Origin: Notospermus geniculatus
Taxonomy: Eukaryota; Nemertea; Pilidiophora; Heteronemertea; Lineidae
Direction of reading: 5' to 3'
Length of the DNA: 64,000 nt
Assembly (NCBI GenBank): GCA_002633025.1
Contig: NMRB01000437.1
Location: 104,748 to 168,747 of the forward strand
The notes under the pieces were generated by a model that saw nothing but the letters and a program-made list of their open reading frames with translations, did no database searches and had not been told where the DNA came from. Shown here one piece after another: positions 46,159 through 57,215 of the stretch. The position numbers were made by a program, and so were the translations under genes. Positions within the stretch are counted from its first letter, which is position 1, and each line of letters starts with the position of its first letter.

Positions 46159-46180
46159 CACTGTCTGGTAACAGTCACCC

Positions 46181-46181
46181 C

Positions 46182-46228
<47 letters not shown>
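46181..46228. repeat. (ATC)n microsatellite
   Basis: Fifteen or so uninterrupted TCA units, followed by GGCCTAGGCC-rich and CATGCATG-rich low-complexity DNA to about 46720. Confidence 0.95.
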
Positions 46229-46719
46229 GTGATCATCTTCCAATAGGCCTAGGCTAGGCCCTGCTAATGGTCATGCCTAGTTTTACTCGCAGCCCTGGTC
46301 ATGCTGGTCACTGTCAGTGTCATGTGCATGAGTGGTGGTGAGAGGTGATCATCATCCATTGCTTGGACATGTTGAAGGAAGGAATTTACAAGTAGGCCTA
46401 AGTCCATTGTCATCGTGCATGCCTGCATGCATGCATCATCGATCATCATGCATGTCATGTGCATGCATGACCATAGGCCTAGGCCTACATCATCATCATC
46501 ATCAGGCTACGGGGGGGGGGCGAGGCCCCATTAGCAGCTGATTAGGCCTAGGCCTAGCTGATTTAGATTAGCATGATTAGGTAGGGTAGGCCTAGGCCTA
46601 CGCTAGGCCTACCGGTAGGCAGGGCAGAGCCATCATTCATGGCCACCCCATCATCTGATCATGCCATGATCAGATCATGAGATGATGATGGATGGTGGAT
46701 GCATCATGTGCATGGTCGG

Positions 46720-48265
46720 ATGGGATGGGCCGCCAGCCAGCCAAGCCGTCGAACAAATGCACCGTCACGGGCGACAAACAATCTTAATTACATTGTTTTA
46801 TACGGAGCGTTTCATGTAATAGCAATAAATCATCGACGTGCAATAATAAAACACACGGACACCACAATCTTTGACTCAATTTTGGAATAATAACCCGCAC
46901 TCACCTTGCTTGAGGTCACGTGCCTGGAATTGACCAATCAGCGCGGGGTTACATGGTAAAAGTAGATCTTTAAAAACCCAGTTTTCTCCATTTATCATAG
47001 ATAATATCGAGTAAAAGGCACTTAAATATTCTGTTTGACACAGAAATAATTAAGAGAAAAATAATTTTCAACTTTTGGGAAAGTTTGATAGTGATGGTAT
47101 CATAAGCCTGTTTTCGAGTGGGCTAAGTGTATTACTACGCCGATATGGAGTGGCTGCATTGAAATATCGTGCGAAATTACCCCTCATATTTTCAGTACCC
47201 CCAAACCCTGAAATTATCATGGTCAACCCACAACGAAAACTTTATGGTTTGAAGCATTAGGCTAGGGGTATGTTGTGTCCGAACGGTTCCTTCCAACGAA
47301 ACTCTGGGACCAATCTACGAGCACGGGCATCTCGCCATTTCTAATGGTAAATGCATTGGCCACGCATTACAGGTACGTGACCTTGACAGAAGCAAACCAC
47401 ATGGCGTGAACTTAATCACTGAGCATGCGCCAACCCGTGTGACGATACCATAGTCGAGTAGAGTAACGGACGCTGTGTTTTGAACAAATTACGACAAAAT
47501 AAATTTTCAAATACTTCATTGTATCCTTGTAAAACCTGTTTTACATGTTTTGAATTCTCTGTAAATTTAACACTCTGTAAATTTAATAGTGTAGATTTAA
47601 TACGCTATATAGATTAAATACTCGAGTTGTACTTACCCCAGTTCGAGTTACATGACGTCACACCCATGACGTCACATGCAAGATAGTGCATCTTAGAAAG
47701 TGCGTGTCTAACCTGGTTCTATGGGCGCCCGACGGTGGCGCTGGCTGTCGAGTCGTGTCGGAGTAACGCAGTATCACAGCAGGCTCCAATGCCAGAGGGT
47801 GTTTTTCAAGGAAATTTCCACAGGAATTTTAGGTGAGGATACAAAATATGCTTGGAATAGTTCGCTGAGTATCCATTTCGCCAACATTCTTTATACACTG
47901 CCTCTCCAAATGTTCGAACCGAGAAACAAAATGGTGGGGTGAAGCCATGTCTTATGGACCATTCCCATTCGAGCACATGGCATTGTTTACCTGCAGATTG
48001 CCTTTCATTGGCTGATTTCAGCTTGCCCTCGCCAAAGTTCAAGTTCATGTTTATTCATGAGCAAAATGTGAAAATTTTACCAAAAACGCTTAAAAAGTGC
48101 TGGAAATTGGCAGAATTTTGGAAAGCACTTTGTGTCTTTCCATGGATCCAATTTACAAGAATGGACTACGGGTAAAGGTTGTTGACTTTATTCACCAGTT
48201 TCGCCAGGCTGGCTCAATAATCGAGTGGTGGAATAAGAAGAAGAAACAGAAGAACCTGAGTGATC
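46720..48265. other. No gene recognised
   Basis: Mixed intergenic sequence. Frames at 47721-48175 overlap on both strands and no domain is seen; a short stretch (TTCGCTGAGTATCCATTTCGCC near 47860) recurs as TCACTGAGTATCCATCTCGCC near 59116, so part of it is repeat. Confidence 0.35.
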
Positions 48266-48269
48266 TCAA

Positions 48270-48302
48270 TATGGTCCCCAGACTGTAAGTCTGGGGACCA
48301 TA
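48270..48302. repeat. 33-bp hairpin with covarying stem
   Basis: TATGGTCCCCAGAC, loop TGTAA, then the exact complement GTCTGGGGACCATA. It has the same length, loop length and outer TATGGT as the hairpin at 37071, but four stem bases differ and each is compensated in the other arm. Confidence 0.85.
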
Positions 48303-48439
48303 ATTAGGATAGTGAATGAAAACATTTGAAAAAAGAAACTCAGGGAATTAAAAGACCATCCAAAACGTCAGCCATATATCACAAAATCAATCACACATTG
48401 AGGTAAAATTAAATAATCAAAATGCCGTCTAAACAGCTC

Positions 48440-49330
48440 TGTCTTTTAAAATTTCTTAAAGCGATTTGTGTCTGAGAGCTCACGCATCCAGAGTGGGAGC
48501 GAGTTCCACAGCCTGGGAGCCTGATAGCCTAGTGGTTATCACGTCCGCCTAGCAAGCGGCAGGTCCCGGGATCGAATCCAGCCCGGGCCATATGGGATTT
48601 CATTCCCGGCTCTTTATAGTCCGTCGCATGGGACAGTAAGCCGTGGTGCTTGTACCTTCTTGTGTCTTTGCAAGGGCAAGTAAAAGGCCCCATCCAAGTG
48701 AGGAACATGAGTAGCTTGTGATGGCCTCTTCCGTACTTACCAATGCTATTGCGTCAGCCCAGACGGAAAAAATGAAATACAAATACAAATACAGACTGCG
48801 ATCCCCGTACTTACCCCTAGACCGTGTTACAGCCAGGGGTCTTCTGAGGACCGCAGCCTGCGGGACGGCACACGCAGACCGACCAACTCCCTCAGATACC
48901 TTGGACTGTCCCCCTGATGCAAGATCTTATGCGCAAGCAGGAGGACTTTGTACTGGATGCGTGAGCCCACAGGCAACCAGTGAAGTTGCTGCAAGACCGG
49001 GGTGATATGATCCCGCCTTTTTGTTCGTGTAAAGAGTCTTGCTGCCGAATTTTGTGCCTTTTGGAGCCGTGAACCTCACAATCTGGTAAGCCAAGAAGCA
49101 GGCTATTATGGGAATCGAGGCGAGAAATCACAAGAGCATTAATAACCCGTGCACAAGTAGCGTTGTCCAGATAGCCGCGCACCTTGGCAAGTTGCCTAAT
49201 TTGGAAAAAACATTGCTTGAACACACTTAGACACTTGCAGGGACATACTCATATTACTGTCAAAATGGGCCCCAAGATTGCGAACATGAGAAGAAGAAAC
49301 ATAAGTTGATCCAATCTGGATCTGGGGGCC
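48440..49330 (-). pseudogene. LINE reverse transcriptase C-terminal fragment, split by a SINE
   Basis: On the minus strand, FFQIRQLAKVRGYLDN and VINALVISRLDSHNSLLLGLPD match the C-terminal part of L2/CR1-type non-LTR RTs. After a frameshift near 49080 the text continues KAQNSAARLFTRTKRRDHI and QLHWLPVGSRIQYKVLLL. It is cut by a SINE at about 48515-48800. Degenerate. Confidence 0.8.
48515..48800 (+). mobile_element. tRNA-Val-like SINE with AGC anticodon position and ATACAA tail
   Basis: GATAGCCTAGTGGTTATCACG (A box) and GGGATCGAATCC (B box) surround an anticodon stem CCGC-CTAGCAA-GCGG, giving AGC at the anticodon. The overall body is closest to tRNA-Val in memory. A ~200 nt body and an (ATACAA)n tail follow. 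It interrupts the LINE fragment. Confidence 0.75.
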
Positions 49331-49339
49331 GGCATGGAG

Positions 49340-50815
49340 AAAACGCGGAATTCCACGGAAATCCGCCAAGAATCCGAAACTGTAATTATAGCTTTTAACA
49401 ATGGAATAAACTATACACTGGCCTTAACACATGTACATTGTAGGGTATAATAATAATAATGAAATAACAAGGCCAAGCAAAGCCGTTGGAATGCGGCCAC
49501 AGCGGCATTGTTTCTGTAGCCCAACCACCTTGCTACCTCGTATCTAGGATAGTGCCAATATGATAAGAGCGTTTTCCGGGAATGTCGCCAAGTTTTTACA
49601 TGTATATTTTCATATTAAATTCTTTAATAGCATCCCCCGCCTTTGTGTTCTTTATGTAAAGCCAATATGATAAGAGATAAGGGGAGGGGACGGGAGGGGA
49701 TAATCCACGTGACAAGTTTCACACCAGTTAATAGTACTGTATAACCTGCAGACCACCAAATTATGTCTAGCGGAATTCCGTGGAATTCCGCGTTTTCTCT
49801 ATGCCGCGCTTCGGCGCTATAATTAGGAATTCTATCTTGTCATCGTTATCGTTACCCTTGAGATGATTAAGTCTCAACCATCTCCTTACATCCTCTACGC
49901 ATGCCTCGGCCTCTCTCAAGGCTTTTCTCAAACCATCAGGAGTCAGCGTAAACGGGCTATAATGCAATGGGGTACCGGCAAACAAAAGGAGGCGCTGATC
50001 ATCAACGTGGGTAAAATGCAAGTGCGCATGCTTTTGCAATTGTTGAACGTCATCGGGTGACATGCGTCATTCTGACGTTACAAAAACTGCGTCATCCACA
50101 ACCCATGACGTCGGTCATTCGCCTGTCATTTACGCTAAAATGGTCAATTTTATCGATTAAATTCATCATGTTCCCGCAGAGATTTTTGCTCAAAAGCAAT
50201 AAGATACAAGCCAAATGGCAACAACGGTTCGCTGGCATGAGGGCGAGGGGCACAGGCCTATTAACGTACCGTAAATAGGCCTATCAGTCAGCGCCACCAT
50301 CGATGGCCAGAGAAACCAGGCTGGTCTATGGCCATCAGGAAGATTTGCTATTATTGGATGAAGATGTCCTACTTTCCCCTGTGTGGTGAGACCTGAATAC
50401 AGGCGCTATGCTACAGTATGTTTATTTCCGTGACCTGGTTCATCCATGAACATACGATCGATGTGGTGTATACAGCGGAATGTGGCCAACAAAGACTGTG
50501 GAAATGTCCAAGTATTTGAATTATCCTAGTTATCAGTTAAGCGTGGAAGTTGTTGCTACACATGAAAGAATGAGTTGAAGTATAGTGGCTTACCTAATGA
50601 AGGGTTAGAAAAGGTATCACAATGGGTCACCGCTCCGCTATAGGCCTACAGTACAATAGGAGTCGAGGACAGAGGACCCGCATGAAAATGATCCTAAATA
50701 ATCTCGTCATTTGGTCCAAAATTTTAGCAGTTCTGTATTTAATGACAGAAAAGTAAAATTAGAAATTCAGTGCAGCGTTTTAATTATATTTGGCCTGGAA
50801 ACAAGGTGTGCTATT
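49340..50815. other. Repeats and unassigned DNA
   Basis: GGAATTCCGTGGAATTCCGCGTTTTCTC-like ends occur inverted at about 49335-49362 (GAGAAAACGCGGAATTCCACGG) and 49771-49800, suggesting a ~465 bp TIR element. No gene is recognised. Confidence 0.5.
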
Positions 50816-50819
50816 CAGA

Positions 50820-51118
50820 ATTAATTGGAAAATAACGTTAGCCTCATTTTCAATGACGCAGTTCTACCCACGTTGATAGTCACCGCCGCGTCGCGGATTG
50901 AGTTTGCCGGTACCCCATTGGATATCATCAGCAAACCACTGGCGATACATGTTATGCCTATCAATGATAGTACCGAGGGGTTGGATCTACAGGGAGAAGA
51001 AAAGGGGACCCAGCACAGAGCCTTGCGGCACACCCGAAAACAAAGGCATTGGATCTGACTGTTTGCCATCGACAATAACACTGAAGCTCACACCGAAATG
51101 TTTAGTGTACGCAAAACC
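50820..51118 (-). pseudogene. LINE RT fragment with PQGSVLGP and FADD motifs
   Basis: Minus-strand reading gives FSVIVDGKQSDPMPLFSGV, then PQGSVLGPLFFSL, a stop, and QWFADDIQ. These are RT motifs around the catalytic Asp-Asp pair. It probably belongs to the same copy as 51880-52593, from which about 760 bp of unrelated DNA separates it. Confidence 0.75.
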
Positions 51119-51879
51119 AGCAATGGGCGCAGCCATCTTTGATGCGATGCATTATGCCCATGAGTAGCCAGGACTCTGTATAAGAATGCGACAAAATTGT
51201 CAGATATTTCCTAAAATCTCTCGTAGTGCTCGTGGTGGTGTTAGGGGCATCCGGGCGTGCCACAAACGGCGTTGTCTTCGAAGGGATCAAACAAGCAGTT
51301 TTCTACCAGGCCCACAAACGTTGCTTGATAAAGAAGCTTTTAAACCAGTTGACATGATACATTCTTAGCGGCCTGGTCTCAATAAGGAGGTTTTTATTTC
51401 AATCAGGCATTAGTTCTAGTATACGCGCGACAGCAACTTCAACTTTATTGTGAGCATAGCTATACTTACTAACTATGCAATGATACCATTGCCAAATGTA
51501 TTCATTGCCTACCAAAAAAGCTGTCGGCGTTTTCATGTGAACTCGGCGAGACAAAATTACTCTGGCCAAGCCCACATCAATCATTATTCATAGGCTCAAA
51601 CCGGCGCATTGTGTTGGGGTGACACAAGGCCTATTGCGCCTTACAGTCATCTAACTTTCGTCCACTGACAGTACCTTACCTCACTGCTAATAATCATGTG
51701 AGCCAACCAGTGGATTGGGGTGGATCCTAATCAACACGTCATAGCAACACGCTGCGCGAGGTGGGTTTGGACATGAGAAATTGATTCTACCTTTGAATGC
51801 CGGCCCTAGCCGACCAACTAATGGGCATGCGCAAGACCTACTGCGCATGCGCAGCTTAGTACACATTGCTTCTATGCAA
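51119..51879. other. ~760 bp insertion or rearranged DNA within the LINE
   Basis: Both borders contain CACACCGAAATGTTT but in opposite orientation, hinting at an inversion or foldback junction. No gene inside; short frames are not supportable. Confidence 0.4.
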
Positions 51880-52593
51880 AACATTTCGGTGTGAAGCTCC
51901 TAGCCCTGAGATACGACCTGAACCAGTTCAGAGCCATGCCTCCGACACCAAAATCATTCTCAAGTCGAGATAAGAGTATCTCATCGCTGATGGTGTCGAA
52001 GGCGGAGGACATCTAGTAGGATCAGTATAACGCCTTTTCCACCATCAAGGGCCATATCAATGTCTGCCTTTATTTTCAGGAGATAATGTATATAAAGTCC
52101 ATAGATTATTTGCAAATTTTGGACCCCAACCGGGGTCTTCTTTAGGCTGGCACTTTTACACACTAGATTTCAGAAAGGAGTCTTTTCTGAAATCTAGTGT
52201 GTAAAAGTGCCAGCCTGAAGAAGACCCCGGTTGGGGTCCAAAATTTGCAAATAATCTGGAAATGGACTTTATATACATTATCAATTTGTGTGTCGATTTT
52301 TGTGCTCGCCTTCTCTTTATTTTCAGGAGTGCAGTCTCTGTGCTGTGACCTGTTTTATAAGCAGGTTGTAGTGAATCTTTCGGCTCCTGAAGTTTGATGT
52401 GAGTGAGAAGCTGTTGTGCAACTAACTTTTCAAGAACTTTTGAAATAAAAGGGAGATTTGATACTGGGCGGTAATTCTTTAGGACATTTCGATCCAACCC
52501 AGCCTTTTTAAGTTGGGGGACAACCAGGGCATTTTTCAAACAGCCAGGTACACTGCCCGACCAGATCGACTGGTTAACCCCCTGTGTAAACAA
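51880..52593 (-). pseudogene. LINE reverse transcriptase N-terminal/palm fragment (L2/CR1-like)
   Basis: Minus strand: CLKNALVVPQLKKAGLDRN, LKNYRPVSNLPFISKVLEKL, LQPAYKTGHSTETALLKIK; after removing the 232 bp palindromic insert it continues [20 protein letters not shown] and [32 protein letters not shown]. These are RT motifs 1-3 of non-LTR elements. The insert and a frameshift make it inactive. Confidence 0.85.
52083..52314. mobile_element. 232-bp palindromic element in the LINE, 15-bp target duplication
   Basis: The insert is flanked by CTTTATTTTCAGGAG at 52068-52082 and 52315-52329; joining across restores the RT reading. About 97 bp arms are self-complementary around TTTCAGAAAGGAGTCTTTTC. 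Each arm contains the mini-hairpin GACCCC-AACC-GGGGTC. A ~33 base single-stranded tail (CAATTTGTGTGTCGATTTT...) follows the right arm only. No coding capacity. Confidence 0.9.
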
Positions 52594-52599
52594 ACAGGG

Positions 52600-52826
52600 C
52601 CGGAACAGGGCCAGGATTTAGAAATACGGGGGGGGGGGCACAACCACGAGGGTGAAGCCCTCAGTTGGTTCGCACCACAAGTGCGCGCACACAAAGGGGG
52701 GGTCCGGCCCCCCCCCGGGTAAATTTGAAAAATCAAAGCTCTGAAATGCGATTTCCCAGCATCTTAGACATGAAATACTAGACGATTTCCAAAAAGTGCA
52801 GTAAAAAATCATTGACCCTCAAAAAA
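52600..52826. repeat. G-run/C-run dispersed repeat
   Basis: GGGGGGGGGCACAACCACG to CCGGCCCCCCCCCGGG; homopolymer-rich repeat similar in style to those at 5 and 16.6 kb. It borders an assembly gap. Confidence 0.55.
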
Positions 52827-53090
52827 NNNNNNNNNNNNNNNNNNNNNNNNNNNNNNNNNNNNNNNNNNNNNNNNNNNNNNNNNNNNNNNNNNNNNNNNNN
52901 NNNNNNNNNNNNNNNNNNNNNNNNNNNNNNNNNNNNNNNNNNNNNNNNNNNNNNNNNNNNNNNNNNNNNNNNNNNNNNNNNNNNNNNNNNNNNNNNNNNN
53001 NNNNNNNNNNNNNNNNNNNNNNNNNNNNNNNNNNNNNNNNNNNNNNNNNNNNNNNNNNNNNNNNNNNNNNNNNNNNNNNNNNNNNNNNNN
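52827..53090. other. Assembly gap (N run)
   Basis: 264 unknown bases; open frames across it are artefacts. Confidence 0.99.
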
Positions 53091-53930
53091 TACCGTTAAA
53101 ACCATGGGCTTGTCGAGTGTAAACAGATCCAGAGCTGTCAGACCGATCTCCGGGCCGTTAAGGCGACTGATAAACACAGTTATCTGTCAGGAGAAAAGAA
53201 CATTTAGTATCGCTTTCTGCTGTTGTCACTGTTGGAGCCATAAATTTGCAGATATGTCACCTTTAATTTTCCCCTAACCCTTTCACTCTATGGTCTAATC
53301 CCTTCTTTTGTGTTTTGTCCTTTGTGTTTGTTCCCTATATATACTGGCCGCTCCACCTAAAGTTGTTACTCTGTTCTTAGCTTTGATACCATGTACTATG
53401 TGTACCACATATGAAGGTTAGGGTGTTTGTCACAGGCAGGACCTGCGTAGGGACGAAGTCCTGTAAGTATAGCTATGTATATCTGTGTGTTCCTGGTTTG
53501 CCTTCATAAGTTAAATTCCATTTTTCTCGATGTTCTCAATCTACACTTAGCCTAAATTGTTACTAAATTGTTTCTATCAGCGAATAGCGAACCGCCCGAG
53601 TGACGTCGGACGTGTCAATTTCATTGTGTTTGTCCGACCCTGCTTTTGTCCTGTCTCACCATCGACAATGTGGTTACTCAGTAAAGTCAACTTGTTATCT
53701 AATATTTGTCCGACTTTCGCTGGTAAAAATAGAAACCGGGCGGTGTGCTATTGCTCAAATATGAAAGGAATCTGATGGAAGCGATATCGATCTTTGCCAC
53801 CTTTATTTCGAGACAACGGTCCTGACAGTCACCTATTTGACATCCCAAGTCTATCAGTTTCTCTAGTTTTTCCCCAGCTATTTTCCGCGTCGCTGTTTCT
53901 GAGGGTGAACTGGCGATACACAGACTCAAC
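53091..53930. other. No gene recognised
   Basis: Intergenic DNA without domain-bearing frames or clear repeats. The first ~90 bases are open in both directions but too short to judge. Confidence 0.35.
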
Positions 53931-53938
53931 GGTGACTA

Positions 53939-54081
53939 TAAACTCCCTACGCAGTTGTGTATGCGTCCGCTTCGGTTTACTCGCTCGCCCAAACTGCTTC
54001 ATTAGCAATATTCGCCGCGTTTGTAAACAGGGATCGAGTAAACCGAAGGGGGCGCGGTAAACTACTGCGTAGGGAGTTTAT
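53939..54081. mobile_element. 143-bp hAT-like MITE with 8-bp target duplication
   Basis: GGTGACTA occurs at 53931-53938 and 54082-54089. Inverted ends TAAACTCCCTACGCAGT and ACTGCGTAGGGAGTTTA; an inner pair CGGTTTACTCG and CGAGTAAACCG. An 8-bp duplication fits hAT-type insertion. Confidence 0.8.
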
Positions 54082-54455
54082 GGTGACTATCACATCGACC
54101 ATTGTTTGAAATGGACGCACGAGACCACCTGGACAATGACATTGTAACATCATCTAAGCAAGAGTAAACAAATCTGACTGGGCGACGCTGTCGTATTGAC
54201 GACTTTCCAGGCAGGGTCTAAATCACAAGAAGGCCTAACCGATGTATTTTGCGATGAAATTTAAAGGAGCCCGGTATTTCCACGTTTTCTCGACAGCTGG
54301 CGCCACCATGGCTATGCGCGCCACTCTCCAACACCAGGGAAAAACTACGTTGTCGGCGAATGAACCCGATGAACAAAGTACATTTTTTCTAATGTTTTTT
54401 GTAGTTCGTATTGCTGCCGCTCGGTGGCTCCCTCTACTTCGGCAGTCAAAATACT

Positions 54456-54611
54456 GGGCTGGGTTGCACAAACTCATGTTAGCGCTAACATGATGTTAGT
54501 GCTAACATCATGTTAAATGACGTAAAATGACAATGGATTTTGACGTCATCTAACATAAAAGTTAGCGCTAACACCATGTTAGCGCTAACATGAGTTTTGT
54601 GCAATCGGCCC
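54456..54611. mobile_element. MITE with repeated GTTAGCGCTAAC palindromes
   Basis: Ends GGGCTGGGTTGCACAAAACT-like and (minus) GGGCCGATTGCACAAAACT are inverted. The arms carry five copies of GTTAGNGCTAAC and CATGTTAG motifs. It lies downstream of the gustatory-receptor-like exon 54713-54897. Confidence 0.75.
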
Positions 54612-54712
54612 CTGGTAAGAGATCGCATACCGTATCCCTTTAGAACCATGTCATTCCTGAGGTTCGTATTACTTTCTCGCTGACCTTCACCTATTTTGAG
54701 AGAATGGCCTAC

Positions 54713-54897
54713 CTGATTAACCACGTTTTGTGGTACCCTACTCAGGTCAATCTTGTATGCGTCTTCAAGCGGTAGATGGGCCTGCAAAAGTGGCAAGTGG
54801 TATGACATCGATAATCTGAAATTATATGCATCGCCGGGATCGGTGTGGAAAATATCCCGCCATGCTTTCATTTGAGCGTCGCCCGTTGGTATGGAAA
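54713..54897 (-). CDS. Probable later exon of the gustatory-receptor-like gene
   Basis: Bounded by acceptor GTATTTTAG and donor AATCAG/GTAGGC, it encodes SIPTGDAQMKAWRDIF, FRLSMSYHLPLLQAHLPL, EDAYKIDLSRVPQNVVNQ. A soluble helical segment fits the cytoplasmic loop between TM6 and TM7 of the receptor encoded just upstream. However its phase (1) does not match the upstream donor (0), so at least one small exon lies between, or one border is wrong. TM7 has not been found. Confidence 0.5.
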
Positions 54898-54942
54898 CTA
54901 AAATACATGTACGTCATCAATGGATTCAATGAAAACTATGCC

Positions 54943-55113
54943 GGTGTAAAGTTTTTCAGTGTTTCCGTGTGTCAGTGTTCCCCCTATTGTTCTCGAAACA
55001 CTGGCAGATAGATCGACACGTTTCTCTCTGTGTCATTGTCGAGTCGCGGCTTATTCCGTCAGACAATAGCAGGGGAACACTCGCAGATGGGGAACGCTCA
55101 AAAACGTTACACC
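54943..55113. mobile_element. 171-bp MITE (GGTGTAAAG ends), copy 2
   Basis: Same family as 19775-19949: ends GGTGTAAAGTTTTTCAGTGTT and CGTTACACC. It sits in the intron region of the gustatory-receptor-like gene. Confidence 0.8.
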
Positions 55114-55279
55114 GGGCATATAAACACAGAGAAACATTACAAAAGCAGGCATGCAGTCAATAAATGCGGAGAAACAACATCCACCTAATAAGCTAACTTT
55201 TTTCATAAAAACATCACCGGAGAATCGTCCTGTCACAAAAAAGGCCAAAGGTTTATGACAAAAAGGTTGTGATACCTAC

Positions 55280-56311
55280 CGGATGGTTTATCCAAATGAC
55301 TCCGGCAGTTAAGATGAATATTGCATTGAAAACTTCCAATGACATGTAAACCGACAGAAACATGACGGTAAAACCCGACAATGAGCCGTTCAGGAGGGCG
55401 TAGATTATGATAAACAAGCCTGGTATGGTGCCTGCGTACATAGTGAAGATCGCACCAGACAGCAAATCATCCAAGGTCAAAACAAGGTTACAGATTTTGG
55501 TGTGCCACAGCCGAAGCGTTTCGAAGTTACTGGTTAATTCTCCTGACGGGGTAATTGCGTTGTTGAAATGGTCTAGAAAAGTATACATTTCCCTGTAGAT
55601 TACGTAGCCGAACATGCCGATGATTGTAGACAAGGCGAAAAACTTCATCATCGTGAAAATTCCAGACGCCATCGTAAGTGCGAGGAATATCTTGGCGTAC
55701 GGGTGCTCCTTGGATGCTGGTGTGATGACAGGTCGGTAGAATTCAAGGATTGCTGGCATAATGAAGATCGCACAACATATTGCAACAGTACTGATCACCA
55801 GAAAAACCGCCTTCCCGATAAGAATGATTCGTATGACCTTGAGAGCCGATTTGTATTCGACGTCTTGGCTGTAGGGTCGTTTATGTTCTTGTAACGTGTC
55901 CCACTCTTCGATGAACGTGAAAAGGGTTCCTCTCCTGCTTATCCCTAGGAATATGAAGTCATAGATGGGTTGCTGTACGGAAAAAATATAGAGAATGACC
56001 TTGACGGCGAGGCTGTATTCTGGACTCCCGAACCAGAAGCAGGTTGTGAAGCGGCACACATTGCAAAAGTTAAAGACGAAGACGAAGTAGCAGAAATATT
56101 TCGCGTAATGGATAAATCGGTTTCTGCTATTTCCATCCGTTAGTTTCGCACTGCTCTCATAAAAGGAAACAACGTAGAAATATTCCCTCTTTGGACTTCC
56201 CTTTTTGGACTTCCCTCTTTGAACATATCCCTTTTTGACGGAAAATACCGCCCATATTTTTCCCCACCGTCCGCTGGATGGACTTTCACCTGCCGAATCT
56301 TCCTGTCAGTT
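55280..56311 (-). CDS. Gustatory-receptor-like (GRL) 7TM protein, main exon
   Basis: The frame is open from acceptor ACTGACAG to donor CATCCG/GTAGGT, 344 codons. Six hydrophobic segments are visible: FCYFVFVFNFCNVC, VILYIFSVQQPIYDFIF, IILIGKAVFLVISTVAICC, IFLALTMASGIFTMMKFF, AIFTMYAGTIPGLFIIIYAL and MFLSVYMSLEVFNAIFIL. The order, long loops, and lack of DRY or NPxxY fit the insect-type Gr/Or superfamily found in many invertebrates, whose topology is inverted relative to GPCRs. The basic N-terminal stretch KKGYVQRGKSKKGSPKR is cytoplasmic in that model. TM7 would be on a downstream exon. Confidence 0.7.
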
Positions 56312-56319
56312 GAGTGAAT

Positions 56320-56920
56320 CATGGATACGTTTTCTAGAGGCAAGGAATTCGACAAACGAGACGGACAGTCGATAACCGAATGGGAAGGGTCTGTCTGTGC
56401 TCTGCCAACGCTCCAATGACCTAAACCATTATGTCTGCCTCCCACAGTATCCTGACCTTGGCAACACTTCTAGATCTGCCCTCGATTGACGCAATATTGG
56501 TCTCACAATATCCTATAAACCATTGACAAGGCTCGATGTTGACAAATAACTGTTTGGTAAATCACATTTAGAAATTGGTACATCATCATATGGTTGATGT
56601 GTCCATTCATACATTCTCTTGTTGTTTTTGTGGTCAACACAGATTCCTGTTTGATCGAATCAGTCGATGTTTGAACAACATTTTGGCGAGCGATAGCAAT
56701 GAGTAAACAAACAACGGTCATTCGAATGTTACAGTCAGAAGAATGGCGCGTTGGTCAACAAAGCCATCAGGTCCATCGAGGCGGCGAATACTGAAGGACT
56801 CAAATCATGGTCGTGCTATTATACCGAGTCCTCAGCGGATGAACGAGATGTTTTGTAGTGATGTTTCCTTAAAAAAATGTTATGTGCCCATGCTATACAT
56901 TTATTTCTTTATAATGTAGA
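56320..56920. other. 5' flank of the GRL gene, no exon resolved
   Basis: A minus-strand frame (56445-56140) overlaps the GRL exon in another phase and is likely a shadow. No first exon or promoter element could be assigned. Confidence 0.35.
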
Positions 56921-56926
56921 TTTTAA

Positions 56927-57215
56927 AGGGAATTAATCGTGTCAGTCAAAGATGACACTAAGAATAATTTCGTGGCCCACGAAATTCACAATTTCAAAAT
57001 TACAAATGACGTATTTTAGCGGATTTTACCCCAAGGTAACCCTAGATTTGCTTTTGACCGTGTACTAAATACTATTTGAAGGCACCAAACCACAGCATTT
57101 GCGCAAATATGCTCTTAGTAGACAATAAAATCCGGATGTGAGTAGGCCTACTGTAATAGATTCAAGATGGTGGCATTTGATCTTCAGATACCTTGACTGG
57201 CGCGACCAGTTCGCT
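56927..57215. mobile_element. TTAA-flanked MITE, family 3, copy 2
   Basis: TTAA at 56923-56926 and 57216-57219; shares AATAATTTCGTGGCCCACGA and GACCAGTTCGC with 19045-19335. About 289 bp, non-coding. Confidence 0.65.

Noticed and set aside
48521-48600. Functional tRNA-Ala or tRNA-Val gene
   Set aside because: Anticodon stem and B box look good, but a SINE body and ATACAA tail follow and it interrupts a LINE; treated as a SINE.
56140-56445. 101-residue ORF upstream of the GRL exon
   Set aside because: It overlaps the GRL reading frame in another phase and carries no signal or TM segment.
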